Positions 49,720 through 58,765 of a stretch of 64,000 nt of DNA are shown here, in pieces; position 1 is the stretch's first letter, and the number at the start of each line of letters is the position of its first letter. A model generated the notes under the pieces. That model saw nothing but the letters and a program-made list of their open reading frames with translations, had not been told where the DNA came from and did no database searches. The stretch is from M3007 sp031398055 (lineage in GTDB: Bacteria; Bacteroidota; Bacteroidia; Chitinophagales; Saprospiraceae). Where the stretch lies: positions 1-64,000 of the forward strand of contig JANNMS010000024.1 of the NCBI GenBank assembly GCA_031398055.1, given 5' to 3'. Position numbers and translations under genes: made by a program.

Positions 49720-52540
49720 ATGCCATGTTTTTTTGAAATTTTTTCAAAAAAAGACTCAAAGCCATCCCAAAAAGCATCATCAACGAACCTGTCCAAACCA
49801 AATTGATGCCTGGAAAAAGGATGGCTTCCAAAACGATGTAATCTGACCGTGCGCCATTTTCGGCAATCAAAACGGGGATTTCTGCGGGGTTGGTTTTGGG
49901 TTGGGAAAAAGTAAAAGTTGCGGTTTCGTCCGTCGGGTTGATGGCTTCGAAACGCACACCAATTCCAGCCGATTCCAAAAAATGGGCGAGCGAACTGACC
50001 TGCCCACCACGAATCAAATATATCGGTTTTGCGGGCAAAACTTTGCCGTCGGGCGTTGTGATTTCGAGCAGCGCGGAAACCGCAATATCTCCATTCATGG
50101 CTTGATAATCAGGATGTTGCGCGTTTTTGTCGAAGCCGACGAACTTGATTTTGTTGTCGTTGAAATCAATTTCCTGCCCGTCTTTTATTTTATAATTTTG
50201 AATCGCAAGCATAGCCGGCCCCGCCAAATCTGGCAACCGAAAACGCATCGCCAACTGACCAATTTTGTCATCCACATTAAATCCGCCCTCGCCTGGACGA
50301 ATTAAAATTAGCGGCACGACGGGAAATGTTTTTTCATTTTCGAGGCTGTGGGCAGTCATTTTCAAACCCACGACGATGTCGCCCGGCGCACTTTTGTAAT
50401 CTTTGTGGGCAGGCGAAGCGGTCAGACCGTCCACCGTGACAAAATGTTTTTGGGTAAAAATCGTATCGCCGATTTTGACTTTGTACTCCAAAAATTTTAA
50501 ACTGTCCTCCTGCGATTTTGCAAAATCAGGGTCGAGTTCTGCTTTTGGCAAAGACGAGACGTGCGTGAAAATATCGTAATTCCAATAATGCTGCGTGCTG
50601 GGATTCGAGGCGACCACTTTTGTAAATTGGCGGTCGTACATCACGTTCGGATTCAAAACAAACGACTCGCCCGTCGGATTGCCAGCGGCGTCGCGGCGTT
50701 GAAATTTGACGGAAAATGTGCGGGTTTGGCGTTCGACCGTGTCCTTTTGGTAAGTTGCGTTCAAATTCCCGGCCAGCGGCATCGAAGCCTCGCGCAGCAA
50801 AAGCACGTTTTTTTGCAGATCATCTTTTCCAAAACCCTCAATCAAACCTTCCATCGCAAACGGATTGGTCGAAATCCATTCTTTGTTGAGCCCAGTTCCC
50901 AAAATTCCGAGTGCCAAAACGCCAAAACCGACGTGCGAAATCACGGAACTCGCCATTTTCAAATTGCCTTCCCGCCCGGATGACCCGGTCGGACGGGTTA
51001 AAAAAGAAAAAAGGTAAATCGCGTTGGATGTCAGCGTAAACATGGCCGCGAAAAGCATGACAAAATGAAACCACTGTTCGTTTTTTAGCCACAAACTATT
51101 TAAAAAAGTCAGCCCGGCGGCGGCCAAAATGGAGATGCCGATTGGCCAACCCATTTTTTTGAACCACGACGAAAAGTTTTTTTCAGAATATCGAAGCCAC
51201 TGCGCCACGCCCGAAAACAGGCCGATGAAAACGGCAATCCAAAGTTGAAAACGGTTGTGGTGTTCGACCGGGTCGGCGATGGCGATACCTTTATATTCAG
51301 GTGAAAAAATTTGGATGATTTTGTTGTAAACCGGCAGCGAAGTCGCTCCGGTGATCAAAACGGCGGAAAAAAACAAAGTCAACGAACCGATGAACATCCA
51401 AAACTCGCGGGAACTCGTGGCCTCCTCTTTTTTGATTTCTGGGATGCCTTTCCAGCGAGAAAGCATCAGCCATTTTCCCAAACCCAAAAACACGAGCATG
51501 AACAAAATCAACTGAATTTCGAGTCCCATTTCGGTAAAAGCATGCGCCGAAGTGTCGCCCAAAATGCCGCTGCGCGTCAAATAAGTCGAATATAAAATCA
51601 GGATGAAACTCAAAATGTAAAAAATGTAGGTGCTGCGAATCGAATAACCTGTCGAACGCGCGACCAAATTCGTGTGGATGCCCGCAATCATCACAATCCA
51701 CGGCACGAGCGAGGCATTTTCCACCGGATCCCAGGCCCAATAACCTCCGAAAGACAAGGCTTCGTAGGCCCACGCGCCGCCCATCAAAATGCCCAAACCG
51801 AGGATTGCGCCCGAAAAAAGCGACCAATTCAGGGCTGGCCGCAGCCAATCTTTGTGCTCGCGCGTCCACAAACCGGCGATGGCAAAAGCGCAGGGCACGA
51901 CCGTCGAAGCAAAACCTAAAAACAGGGTGGGCGGGTGGATGGTCATCCAATAATTTTGCAAAAGCGGGTTCAGGCCTTGCCCCGAAATCTTGGTCAAATA
52001 ATCGGCCTGCGCGAAAATCGGGCCTTCCATCACATCGCGCATCAAATCAAACGGGCTGGCGCCGAGCCGGAAATCGCCAAAATAAATGCCCAAAATCATG
52101 CTCGAAATAAAAACTTCGGCCAACCCAACGACCGTCAAAACGGGTGCTTCCCATTTTTTTGCCCGAAAAATCAGCACCGCGCCGAGCCAAACATGCCAAA
52201 ACGACCAGAGCAAAAAACTGCCTTGCTGTTCTTTCCAAAAAGCGGAAAAGGTGTACTGGAATGGCAAATCGTCGGAGATATTTGACCAGGCGTATTGATA
52301 TTCGTAAAATTTATTGGTCAAAATGTAAAACAGGCAGCCGATCACGCCAAAAACCGATGCGCCGTGCAGCCAAAAACCGAGCCGCCCGATCTTCAACCAA
52401 CCCGCCGATTCATCCGGCAAATTGCGTTTTTGCGTGGCAAAAAAATAGGCCACTGTGCTGAGCAGTGCCGCCACAAAAGATAAAATCACAAAAAAATGCC
52501 CCAGTTTTCCGGGAAAAAGGTGCTCGTTTAAGAATTCCAT
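49718..52540 (-). CDS. ccmF: CcmF/CcsA-type cytochrome c biogenesis protein
   Basis: 940 residues. At least 14 membrane segments in the first 550 residues. The haem-handling WWD motif appears as GGYWAWDPVENASLVPW near residue 250, with SFWHVWLGAVL and TIHPPTLFLGF on either side, the arrangement of CcmF. After the last segment (FGVLALGILGTG) a long periplasmic domain, about 300 residues, extends to a final membrane segment (INLVWTGSLMMLFGMALSLFL). It ligates haem to apocytochrome c in the periplasm. A TACATTTG box at 52673 would place a large hairpin (52566-52644) in its leader. Its usual ccm partners are not in this window. Confidence 0.9.
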   Translation of the reverse strand: MEFLNEHLFPGKLGHFFVILSFVAALLSTVAYFFATQKRNLPDESAGWLKIGRLGFWLHGASVFGVIGCLFYILTNKFYEYQYAWSNISDDLPFQYTFSAFWKEQQGSFLLWSFWHVWLGAVLIFRAKKWEAPVLTVVGLAEVFISSMILGIYFGDFRLGASPFDLMRDVMEGPIFAQADYLTKISGQGLNPLLQNYWMTIHPPTLFLGFASTVVPCAFAIAGLWTREHKDWLRPALNWSLFSGAILGLGILMGGAWAYEALSFGGYWAWDPVENASLVPWIVMIAGIHTNLVARSTGYSIRSTYIFYILSFILILYSTYLTRSGILGDTSAHAFTEMGLEIQLILFMLVFLGLGKWLMLSRWKGIPEIKKEEATSSREFWMFIGSLTLFFSAVLITGATSLPVYNKIIQIFSPEYKGIAIADPVEHHNRFQLWIAVFIGLFSGVAQWLRYSEKNFSSWFKKMGWPIGISILAAAGLTFLNSLWLKNEQWFHFVMLFAAMFTLTSNAIYLFSFLTRPTGSSGREGNLKMASSVISHVGFGVLALGILGTGLNKEWISTNPFAMEGLIEGFGKDDLQKNVLLLREASMPLAGNLNATYQKDTVERQTRTFSVKFQRRDAAGNPTGESFVLNPNVMYDRQFTKVVASNPSTQHYWNYDIFTHVSSLPKAELDPDFAKSQEDSLKFLEYKVKIGDTIFTQKHFVTVDGLTASPAHKDYKSAPGDIVVGLKMTAHSLENEKTFPVVPLILIRPGEGGFNVDDKIGQLAMRFRLPDLAGPAMLAIQNYKIKDGQEIDFNDNKIKFVGFDKNAQHPDYQAMNGDIAVSALLEITTPDGKVLPAKPIYLIRGGQVSSLAHFLESAGIGVRFEAINPTDETATFTFSQPKTNPAEIPVLIAENGARSDYIVLEAILFPGINLVWTGSLMMLFGMALSLFLKKFQKNMA

Positions 52541-52565
52541 AAATATAAAATCAAAAGGACGGTTG

Positions 52566-52644
52566 AATCAGAATCTGCAGAATTTTAGAATTTTCAAAAT
52601 TCGCGAATTCTGAAAATTCTAAAATTCTGCAAATTCTGATTCTA
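52566..52644. repeat. Long hairpin with tandem AGAATTTT units
   Basis: AATCAGAATCTGCAGAATTT and AAATTCTGCAAATTCTGATT pair across the element, with AGAATTTTAGAATTTTC facing GAAAATTCTAAAATTCT inside. AGAATTT-like units repeat three times per arm. It lies in the probable ccmF leader. Confidence 0.85.
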
Positions 52645-52865
52645 AAATTTAAGCAAAAAATGAATGCGGCTGCAAATGTAAACCGCTGTTTTTCAATCCA
52701 GAGCATGGATGCACCAAACACGGTGGCGGCTGCATTTTCTTTTTACTTCTGCTCAAATTTGCAATTCCAACTAAAAATGGTGGTCATTCCTCTAAAAATT
52801 TGGAACATTTGCCCCGCAACTCTTGATATTTACCCATATTCGAAAATTTAAAAATAACTAAAAAA
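52645..52865. other. Intergenic region between ccmF and the metallopeptidase-like gene
   Basis: With the hairpin, this makes a gap of 325 bp between divergent genes. It holds the probable ccmF promoter (52673-52680, minus). I see no gene; the open frame 52660-52851 has no family features. No clear -7 box for the plus-strand gene. Confidence 0.5.
52673..52680 (-). promoter_or_regulatory. -7 promoter box TACATTTG for ccmF
   Basis: Exact TAnnTTTG match on the minus strand, 133 bp before the ccmF start, leaving a leader that contains the 52566-52644 hairpin. Confidence 0.45.
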
Positions 52866-55800
52866 ATGATGCGGTCTATTTTAACAATTTTAATAGTCAG
52901 TTTTTTAACTGGCTTTGGTTTTTCCCAATCTTCAAAAAACCTTTTCAAACCCATTTCAAAAAATCTCGCGGCTCGGACGGATTTAAAACGGACAGCCGTT
53001 CCGAAGGTTTTTTCAACTTATCGCCTTGATTTTCAGGCATTTGAAAATGCGGTGCGGCTCGCGCCACAAGAATTTACAGCCGTGGCGCGGCAAAAAAATT
53101 GCCGCGTAGTTTTGCCAAATCCAGATGGCACTTTTGAAACTTTTGCCATTTGGAAAACCGGAATCATGCACCCTGATTTGGCTGCAAAATTTCCCCAAAT
53201 CATGACTTTTGCCGGTGAATCCATCGAAAGTCCGGGCAAAACTTTGTGCCTCATCGTTTCGATGCACGGTGTGAAAGCGGCAATTTGCAACCCGGATTTG
53301 AGTTTTGATTATGTTGAATCAATGTACAAACTCAATACGGAATTTTATCAATCCTACCATCGTGCAGATTATCCTTTTGAAAATGAAGTGAATTTGCCCG
53401 GCAGCGTGGTCGAGTCGGAATCTGAAATTTTGAACGATGAAGAAATGTTTGTCCCCGAAAATAAATCGGTGGAACGTGGCCCATTGCTCGAACCAGTTTC
53501 GGTGAAAATTTTTCGGTACGCTGTTTCCTGCACCGGCGAATATGCCCAAGATAATGGAGGTACGTTGGCTGCAGTTTTGGCAAAAGTGGTAGAGCATTCC
53601 GCCCAAGTTTCTGCTAATTTTGAAAGAGATATTGATATTCGTTTGCAATTGGTTGCAAACAATGAGCAGTTGATTTTTCTCGATCCAGCGACCGACCCGT
53701 TTGTTGGGCAAGTCGGGGATTATATGTCTCAAAATCCAGCGGTTTTGAATGCTAAATTGACGATTGCAGGATATGATATTGGCCACAATTATTGCCGGTA
53801 CACAGGTGGGGCAGCTGCCGGGATTTCTGGCGGGACCACTTGTCAAAATAGTAAAGGCGCGGGTTGCTCGTCAGGTTCGGGTGATTACGGAGCAGGTTTT
53901 ATTGGCGTAATTGGTCAAGAAGTGGGGCATAATTTGTCGGGCGGCCACACATGGAATCGCTGCGGCGACACGGGTGGCAGAAATGGTTTGACGGCTTTTG
54001 AACCCGGAAGTGGTTCAACTATTATGTCTTACGGTGGTGCTTGTGGGACGGATAATGTTATTTCAGGTACCACGCAAGCGGATTTATATTACCATGCCGG
54101 TTCGATTGATGAGATTGGAAAATTTGCAAAATCAGTTGGCTGCGGCACGAAACAAACGGTTGCAAATATCCATCCGGTCGTCACTTTGCCTTACCAAAAC
54201 AACTTTTTTATCCCAATCAGCACGCCTTTTGAACTCGACGGTTCGGCAAGTGATGAAGATGGCGACGCGCTGACTTACTGTTGGGAACAAATGGATGCAG
54301 GCCCTGAAGTGCCTTTGGAAAGCCCTGCTGGCAGTTGTGCTACTTTCCGTTCGCGTCCGGCGGGTCTCAAAACAAATCGGTATTGCCCACCCTTGATTAC
54401 GGTAATTACAAATGGTTTTTCCTTGGCCGATCAATTGCCAACTTACACACGCGACATGACTTTTCGATTGACTGCACGCGACAATAAATTGAACGGCGGC
54501 GGCGTCGGTTGGGCAGATGTTGAATTTAAAGCCACCGATTTGGCGGGGCCATTTTTGGTGCAATCTCCAAATTTGGCGACCGATGTTTGGCACGTCGGCG
54601 AATATGTAAATGTAAAATGGGACGTCGCCAACACGAATAACGCACCCGTCAATTGCAAAAAAGTGAACATCCGATTGAGCAAAGATGCTGGACAAACTTA
54701 TCCAATCACGCTGGCTTCAAATGTTGAAAATGACGGCAGCCAATATATTTTGGTGCCAAATGAATTGGCAAGTGCTGCACGAGTTCGAATTGACGGCGCC
54801 GACAACATCTTTTTTGATATTTCAGATAAAAATTTCAAAATCCTCGCTCCGACAGCCCCTGCTTTGTCTTTGGGTTTGTCCACCGACGGCGGGCAGGTTT
54901 GTTTGCCCAATAAATTCACGACCGAAGTGATTTCGGCAGGCGTTTTGGGTTTCAATTCGCCGGTGGAATTGTTGCTTTTAAATTTGCCGCCGGGCGCGAA
55001 AAAGCACTTTTTCAAAGATATCATCACGCCCGGTGAAAATTCTATCCTCGAAATTGACCTTACCGAAGTGACAACGGAAGGCGTCTTTACGATTGAAATG
55101 TTGGGTATTGCGGGCACCGACACGATTCGCCGACCTATTACTTTGACTTTGGTGAGCAATGATTTTTCAAATCTCGCGCTCGTTTCGCCTGCCGACGGCT
55201 CGACGGGTTTGATTCAATCGCAAACACTTACTTTCGACAAAGTGCCGGATGCCAATCTTTATGATATTGAAATTGGAACAAGTGCAGCATTTTTGCCGGA
55301 TAGTTTGTTTGCCTCGCAATCGAATATGGTGGGCTCGTCTTTCGTTTTGACCAACCAATTGGAAAAATCAACGGGTTATTTTTGGCGCGTCCGACCAAAA
55401 AATGAATGTGGGACGCACGAGTGGACGGAGCCATTTTTCTTTTCAACTTTGGTTGAAAATTGCAGCCAAGTTCAGGCCAACGATTTGCCAAAAGTTCTGA
55501 CTGCGAACGCGGTTTCGGCCATCGAAAGCGAACTTTTTGTCAACACGCCCGGCACGGTCAGCGATGTGAATATCAAATCTTTGAAAGGTTTTCACAATGC
55601 TTTTAAAGATTTGGACGTGGAGTTGGTGAGCCCGGCGGGAACGGTGGTACCGATTTTTAAAAATAAATGTGGGACAATTTCGGTCTCGTTCAACTTAGCT
55701 TTTGACAATCAGGCACCGAATGCTTTTTCTTGCCCGCCCGGAAATTCTGGCGTTTTTGTAAAACCGACCGGCAATTTGGGCACTTTTACCGGCGAGTCCG

Positions 55801-56501
55801 TCACCGGAAAATGGTTGTTGAAAGTGAAAGATGTGAACCCTGGCGGCGGCGGCAGCATCGAAGGTTTTCGTTTGGAATTTTGCGCGAGTGCTTCTTTGAA
55901 CCCACCGTTTTTGGTCAAAAATGTGGTGATGCCGATCGAGCAAGGCAAGGACAAATTGGTTTCCCCCGATTTGCTTTTGGTCGAAGATGCCAATAATTCG
56001 CACAGCCAATTGATTTATACGTTGCTGGCGATCCCAAAATTTGGGCGTTTGGAGTTTAACGGCGCGGCGGTTCAGCAAGGCGCACGTTTTTCTCAACAAG
56101 ATTTAGACGAGGGAAAATTGCGCTATTTTGATTTGGGAAATAATTTGAACCCCGATAGTTTCAAATTTATCGTCGAAGATGGCGAGGGCGGCTGGTTGGG
56201 TTCGACCAAATTTATCATTCAACCTTTTACGGTTGGAACTTCCGAGGCCGAGGGAAAAATCGGTTTCTCCGTTTTCCCGAATCCGACGTCTGAAAAAGTG
56301 TCCGTATTTTTTGAAAATTCTGTCAAATCGGATACCCGAGTTGCCATTTTCAGCATCGCCGGGCAGTTGATGAATTCTGAAATTTTGGGTGGCGGCGAAC
56401 AGTTTATTTCTTTGGAAATGAAAGAGTTGCCACAGGGAATTTACTTTTTGTCAGTTGAAAATCAGGAAGGACGCGGGGTGCAGAAGGTGGTGAAAAATTA
56501 G
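52866..56501 (+). CDS. M12B-like metallopeptidase homologue with T9SS sorting domain
   Basis: 1,211 residues. Signal peptide MMRSILTILIVSFLTGFGFS. A propeptide, then a reprolysin-like domain at about 210-430 with a Met-turn (STIMSYGGACG). The zinc site reads QEVGHNLSGGHTW where HExxHxxGxxH is expected: Gln351 takes the place of the first His and Ser358 that of the Gly; His355 and His361 remain. Then Ig-like domains (WHVGEYVNVKWDVANT; SPADGSTGLIQSQTL), a proprotein-convertase P domain (DLDVELVSPAGTVVPIF), a cadherin/CSPG-like repeat (YTLLAIPKFGRLEFNG) and a T9SS domain (FSVFPNPTSEKVSVFFE). Exported; proteolytic activity is doubtful because of the motif changes. Confidence 0.87.
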   Translation: MMRSILTILIVSFLTGFGFSQSSKNLFKPISKNLAARTDLKRTAVPKVFSTYRLDFQAFENAVRLAPQEFTAVARQKNCRVVLPNPDGTFETFAIWKTGIMHPDLAAKFPQIMTFAGESIESPGKTLCLIVSMHGVKAAICNPDLSFDYVESMYKLNTEFYQSYHRADYPFENEVNLPGSVVESESEILNDEEMFVPENKSVERGPLLEPVSVKIFRYAVSCTGEYAQDNGGTLAAVLAKVVEHSAQVSANFERDIDIRLQLVANNEQLIFLDPATDPFVGQVGDYMSQNPAVLNAKLTIAGYDIGHNYCRYTGGAAAGISGGTTCQNSKGAGCSSGSGDYGAGFIGVIGQEVGHNLSGGHTWNRCGDTGGRNGLTAFEPGSGSTIMSYGGACGTDNVISGTTQADLYYHAGSIDEIGKFAKSVGCGTKQTVANIHPVVTLPYQNNFFIPISTPFELDGSASDEDGDALTYCWEQMDAGPEVPLESPAGSCATFRSRPAGLKTNRYCPPLITVITNGFSLADQLPTYTRDMTFRLTARDNKLNGGGVGWADVEFKATDLAGPFLVQSPNLATDVWHVGEYVNVKWDVANTNNAPVNCKKVNIRLSKDAGQTYPITLASNVENDGSQYILVPNELASAARVRIDGADNIFFDISDKNFKILAPTAPALSLGLSTDGGQVCLPNKFTTEVISAGVLGFNSPVELLLLNLPPGAKKHFFKDIITPGENSILEIDLTEVTTEGVFTIEMLGIAGTDTIRRPITLTLVSNDFSNLALVSPADGSTGLIQSQTLTFDKVPDANLYDIEIGTSAAFLPDSLFASQSNMVGSSFVLTNQLEKSTGYFWRVRPKNECGTHEWTEPFFFSTLVENCSQVQANDLPKVLTANAVSAIESELFVNTPGTVSDVNIKSLKGFHNAFKDLDVELVSPAGTVVPIFKNKCGTISVSFNLAFDNQAPNAFSCPPGNSGVFVKPTGNLGTFTGESVTGKWLLKVKDVNPGGGGSIEGFRLEFCASASLNPPFLVKNVVMPIEQGKDKLVSPDLLLVEDANNSHSQLIYTLLAIPKFGRLEFNGAAVQQGARFSQQDLDEGKLRYFDLGNNLNPDSFKFIVEDGEGGWLGSTKFIIQPFTVGTSEAEGKIGFSVFPNPTSEKVSVFFENSVKSDTRVAIFSIAGQLMNSEILGGGEQFISLEMKELPQGIYFLSVENQEGRGVQKVVKN

Positions 56502-56534
56502 TCATCCGATATTTTTTGTTATTGAAAAAATGAA

Positions 56535-56573
56535 AAAAAGCGGTCGTGTCCAAAAGCACGGCCGCTTTTTTGT
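56535..56573 (+). terminator. Hairpin terminator
   Basis: AAAAAGCGGTCGTG and CACGGCCGCTTTTT pair (one G-T), loop TCCAAAAG, with a further T run. It ends the large metallopeptidase-like gene. Confidence 0.88.
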
Positions 56574-56617
56574 TTGAATGGATAAACCCTATTTAAAAAA
56601 AAAAGGATTTATCCGGC

Positions 56618-56625
56618 TAAATTTG
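56618..56625 (+). promoter_or_regulatory. -7 promoter box TAAATTTG
   Basis: Exact TAnnTTTG match 19 bp before the ATG at 56645. Confidence 0.6.
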
Positions 56626-56644
56626 CAAGCAAAAAGTACCAATT

Positions 56645-57259
56645 ATGAATGTTGAACTAAATTCTGCAAAGATGTGGGTGAAAGAAAACCGCAATTTGCT
56701 TCGAAAATACAAAGGGCAATGGATTGCCTACAATGGTCAGGACGGCGTTTTGGGGCATCATGAAAACGTGAAAAATTTGGTGGAAATGGTCAAAGGGAAG
56801 GGGAAGCCTTATATTTTAAAGTTTGTCGACCCATTTTTTTACTCCGGTTTGCGGCGATTGGTGCCGATACGTTTCCGGCCATTTCGGCAAGAATCTTGGG
56901 AACCGACCATTAGTGTCCCAATTTCAAATAAAAATCAGACAGCAACAATCGAAATGTTGGTTGATTCTGGCGCAGATATTTCAACCATTTCCTTGGATTT
57001 GGGAGAAGTTCTTGGCTTTGTGAAACATGAAGATGAAGTGCCGGAAGTTGCCGCAGGTGTAAATGGCACGGTGGAATATGTGATTCGAAAGGTTAACATG
57101 GAAATTGAAGAACATGTATTTTCAGCCCCAGTGGCTTGGCTTTTGGATGAAAAATGCGATGATTTGTTGCTCGGTCGAGAAACTGTTTTTGATATTTTTG
57201 ATATTGAATTTAAGCAAAAAGATGGTGAAATTCTTTTTCGAAAAAGGTCAGATGCTTGA
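56645..57259 (+). CDS. DUF5678-retropepsin-like aspartic protease fusion
   Basis: 204 residues with two parts. Residues 1-55 (KMWVKENRNLLRKYKGQWIA ... ENVKNLVEMVKGKG) resemble DUF5678, a short domain found in small bacterial and archaeal proteins. Residues 80-204 are a retropepsin-like fold: EMLVDSGADISTISLDLG holds the D-S-G active-site triplet, and DDLLLGRETVFDIFDIEF is the usual end of the fold (hydrophobic-G-R/hydrophobic-L). Retropepsins of this sort act as dimers in the cytoplasm. The fusion of the two parts in one gene is uncommon as far as I know. Own promoter and terminator. Confidence 0.78.
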   Translation: MNVELNSAKMWVKENRNLLRKYKGQWIAYNGQDGVLGHHENVKNLVEMVKGKGKPYILKFVDPFFYSGLRRLVPIRFRPFRQESWEPTISVPISNKNQTATIEMLVDSGADISTISLDLGEVLGFVKHEDEVPEVAAGVNGTVEYVIRKVNMEIEEHVFSAPVAWLLDEKCDDLLLGRETVFDIFDIEFKQKDGEILFRKRSDA

Positions 57260-57297
57260 AGGTTTTTCAACTGCTTTTAAAAATTTTTTTAAAACAA

Positions 57298-57335
57298 AAA
57301 AATCCCCGGCAATCACTCGCCGGGGATTTTTTTTA
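57298..57335. terminator. Bidirectional hairpin terminator
   Basis: ATCCCCGGC and GCCGGGGAT form a 9-bp stem around AATCACTC, with A-run before and T-run after, so it works in both directions: the retropepsin gene (plus) and ilvE (minus). Confidence 0.9.
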
Positions 57336-57359
57336 TCCTTTTCTCAAAATTTTCAAAAA

Positions 57360-58478
57360 CTAAACCGCTTCCAGCACCTCTTCCTGCTGATGAATTTCTC
57401 CCCAAACCCCCGAATTCACGCAAGTATGCATCCAATCATATCTATCCGTTTCCAAACCCATCCGGTAGCGATTGAGGTAATTTTTTAAAAAAGTACCCAC
57501 CGGGCGATTTTTTTCATTCACTTCCGGCAAATCAATCACTTTATCGCGCCAAGTTATGTCGGCCACGTGTGAAACAACTGCAGCCGTGCCCGCCCCAAAA
57601 CACTCGGTCAAAGTGCCGCGACGGTACGCATCCGTGATTTCGTGGATGCTCAAAAGCCGGTCTTCCACCACAAAGCCATGGTCTTTCAAAATCGTCAAAA
57701 AACTATCGCGGGTGATGCCCCGCAAAATCGTCCCGGTCGTGGCTGGCGTGACGACTTTTCCATCGATCACAAAAAACAGGTTCATCGTGCCGACTTCTTG
57801 CACATATTTTTTCTCGACCGCATCCATCCACATCACTTGGTCGAAGCCGTTTTGCTTCGCGCGCATCGCCGGGAGCAACGAACCGCCATAATTTCCGGCG
57901 CATTTTGCCTCGCCAGCACCACCTTGCACGGCACGGGTGAAGACTTCTTCGACCCACAATTTGATTGGTTTTGGATAATATGGGCCAACCGGGCCAGTAA
58001 AAATGATGAATTTGTACGTTTTCGAAGCCTGAACGCCAAAAACTTCGTCGGTCGCAAACATGAACGGACGGATGTACAAAGCATGGTCTGCAAAATCCGG
58101 AATCCAATCTTGGTCGAGGTCAACCAACATATTAATAGCTTGCAAAAACAAGGCTTCCGGCAACATCGGCATGCACATTCTTTCGGCTGAAAGATTGAGT
58201 CGGCGGGCGTGCATTTCAGGTCGGAAAAGGGTCGGGTCGCCTTGCATTTTGGTGGCTTTCATGCCTTCAAAAATGCTCTGGCCATAATGAAGCGCAAGGT
58301 TGGACGGCGCGATTTCAAATTTGTGGTACGGTTGGATACTCAAATTTGTCCATTTTTCGCCGTCAAAATCAGCAACAAACATGTGGTCTGAAATAACTTT
58401 GCCGAAGGGGATGTCGGAGAAATCCACGCTTCCGAGTCGTGAGTTCGTGGTGCGTTGAACCTTGATTTTGTACTTCAT
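57360..58478 (-). CDS. ilvE: Branched-chain amino acid aminotransferase
   Basis: 372 residues. PLP-dependent fold-type IV enzyme that makes or degrades Leu, Ile and Val. ALHYGQSIFEGMKA, LYIRPFMFATDEVFGV, KCAGNYGGSLLPAMRAKQNGFDQVMWMDA (its Lys after the MRAKQN-type helix region carries PLP-binding context) and ECFGAGTAAVVSHV match the BCAT-II type (COG0115). The ATG at 58478 (MKYKIKVQRTTNSRLG) is chosen over 58559, since the upstream codons are not conserved and the -7 box lies at 58535. Encoded alone. Confidence 0.93.
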   Translation of the reverse strand: MKYKIKVQRTTNSRLGSVDFSDIPFGKVISDHMFVADFDGEKWTNLSIQPYHKFEIAPSNLALHYGQSIFEGMKATKMQGDPTLFRPEMHARRLNLSAERMCMPMLPEALFLQAINMLVDLDQDWIPDFADHALYIRPFMFATDEVFGVQASKTYKFIIFTGPVGPYYPKPIKLWVEEVFTRAVQGGAGEAKCAGNYGGSLLPAMRAKQNGFDQVMWMDAVEKKYVQEVGTMNLFFVIDGKVVTPATTGTILRGITRDSFLTILKDHGFVVEDRLLSIHEITDAYRRGTLTECFGAGTAAVVSHVADITWRDKVIDLPEVNEKNRPVGTFLKNYLNRYRMGLETDRYDWMHTCVNSGVWGEIHQQEEVLEAV

Positions 58479-58534
58479 TTTTGCTTTAGTTTGGTGAGCG
58501 AGCTGAGGCTCGGACTGTGAAGAAATTGATGCTG

Positions 58535-58542
58535 CAAAGTTA
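58535..58542 (-). promoter_or_regulatory. -7 promoter box TAACTTTG for ilvE
   Basis: Exact TAnnTTTG match on the minus strand, 56 bp before the ilvE start at 58478. Confidence 0.55.
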
Positions 58543-58578
58543 TAAATTTTGAAAGACAAAAAAAAGGCTTGCCCAAAA

Positions 58579-58601
58579 TAAATTTGGTCAACCTATATTT
58601 G
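58579..58601 (+). promoter_or_regulatory. Two overlapping-region -7 boxes, TAAATTTG and TATATTTG
   Basis: TAAATTTG (58579-58586) and TATATTTG (58594-58601) on the plus strand. They would serve the small gene at 58766 with a leader of about 160 bases. The 206-bp gap has no other recognisable content. Confidence 0.4.
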
Positions 58602-58765
58602 CGCAGGTATCCAGCCAAATTTTATTTAAATAAAAACGCTGTTTGGATTTATAAATTTCTAAAAAGTGGTTTTGCTGGGTTTTGTCGAAATACCTGAAAT
58701 TAGGTTTTTCAGACCTGTTTTTCATTTCTAAATTATGGTTTAAAGCCATGTAAAATCTGTTGAAA

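Noticed and set aside
52660..52851. 63-codon open frame in the ccmF/metallopeptidase gap
   Set aside because: No start signal, no family features, and it runs across the likely ccmF promoter.
57360..58765. Looked for a leader peptide or T-box upstream of ilvE
   Set aside because: No Leu/Ile/Val-rich short frame and no specifier-type structure in the region before the start.
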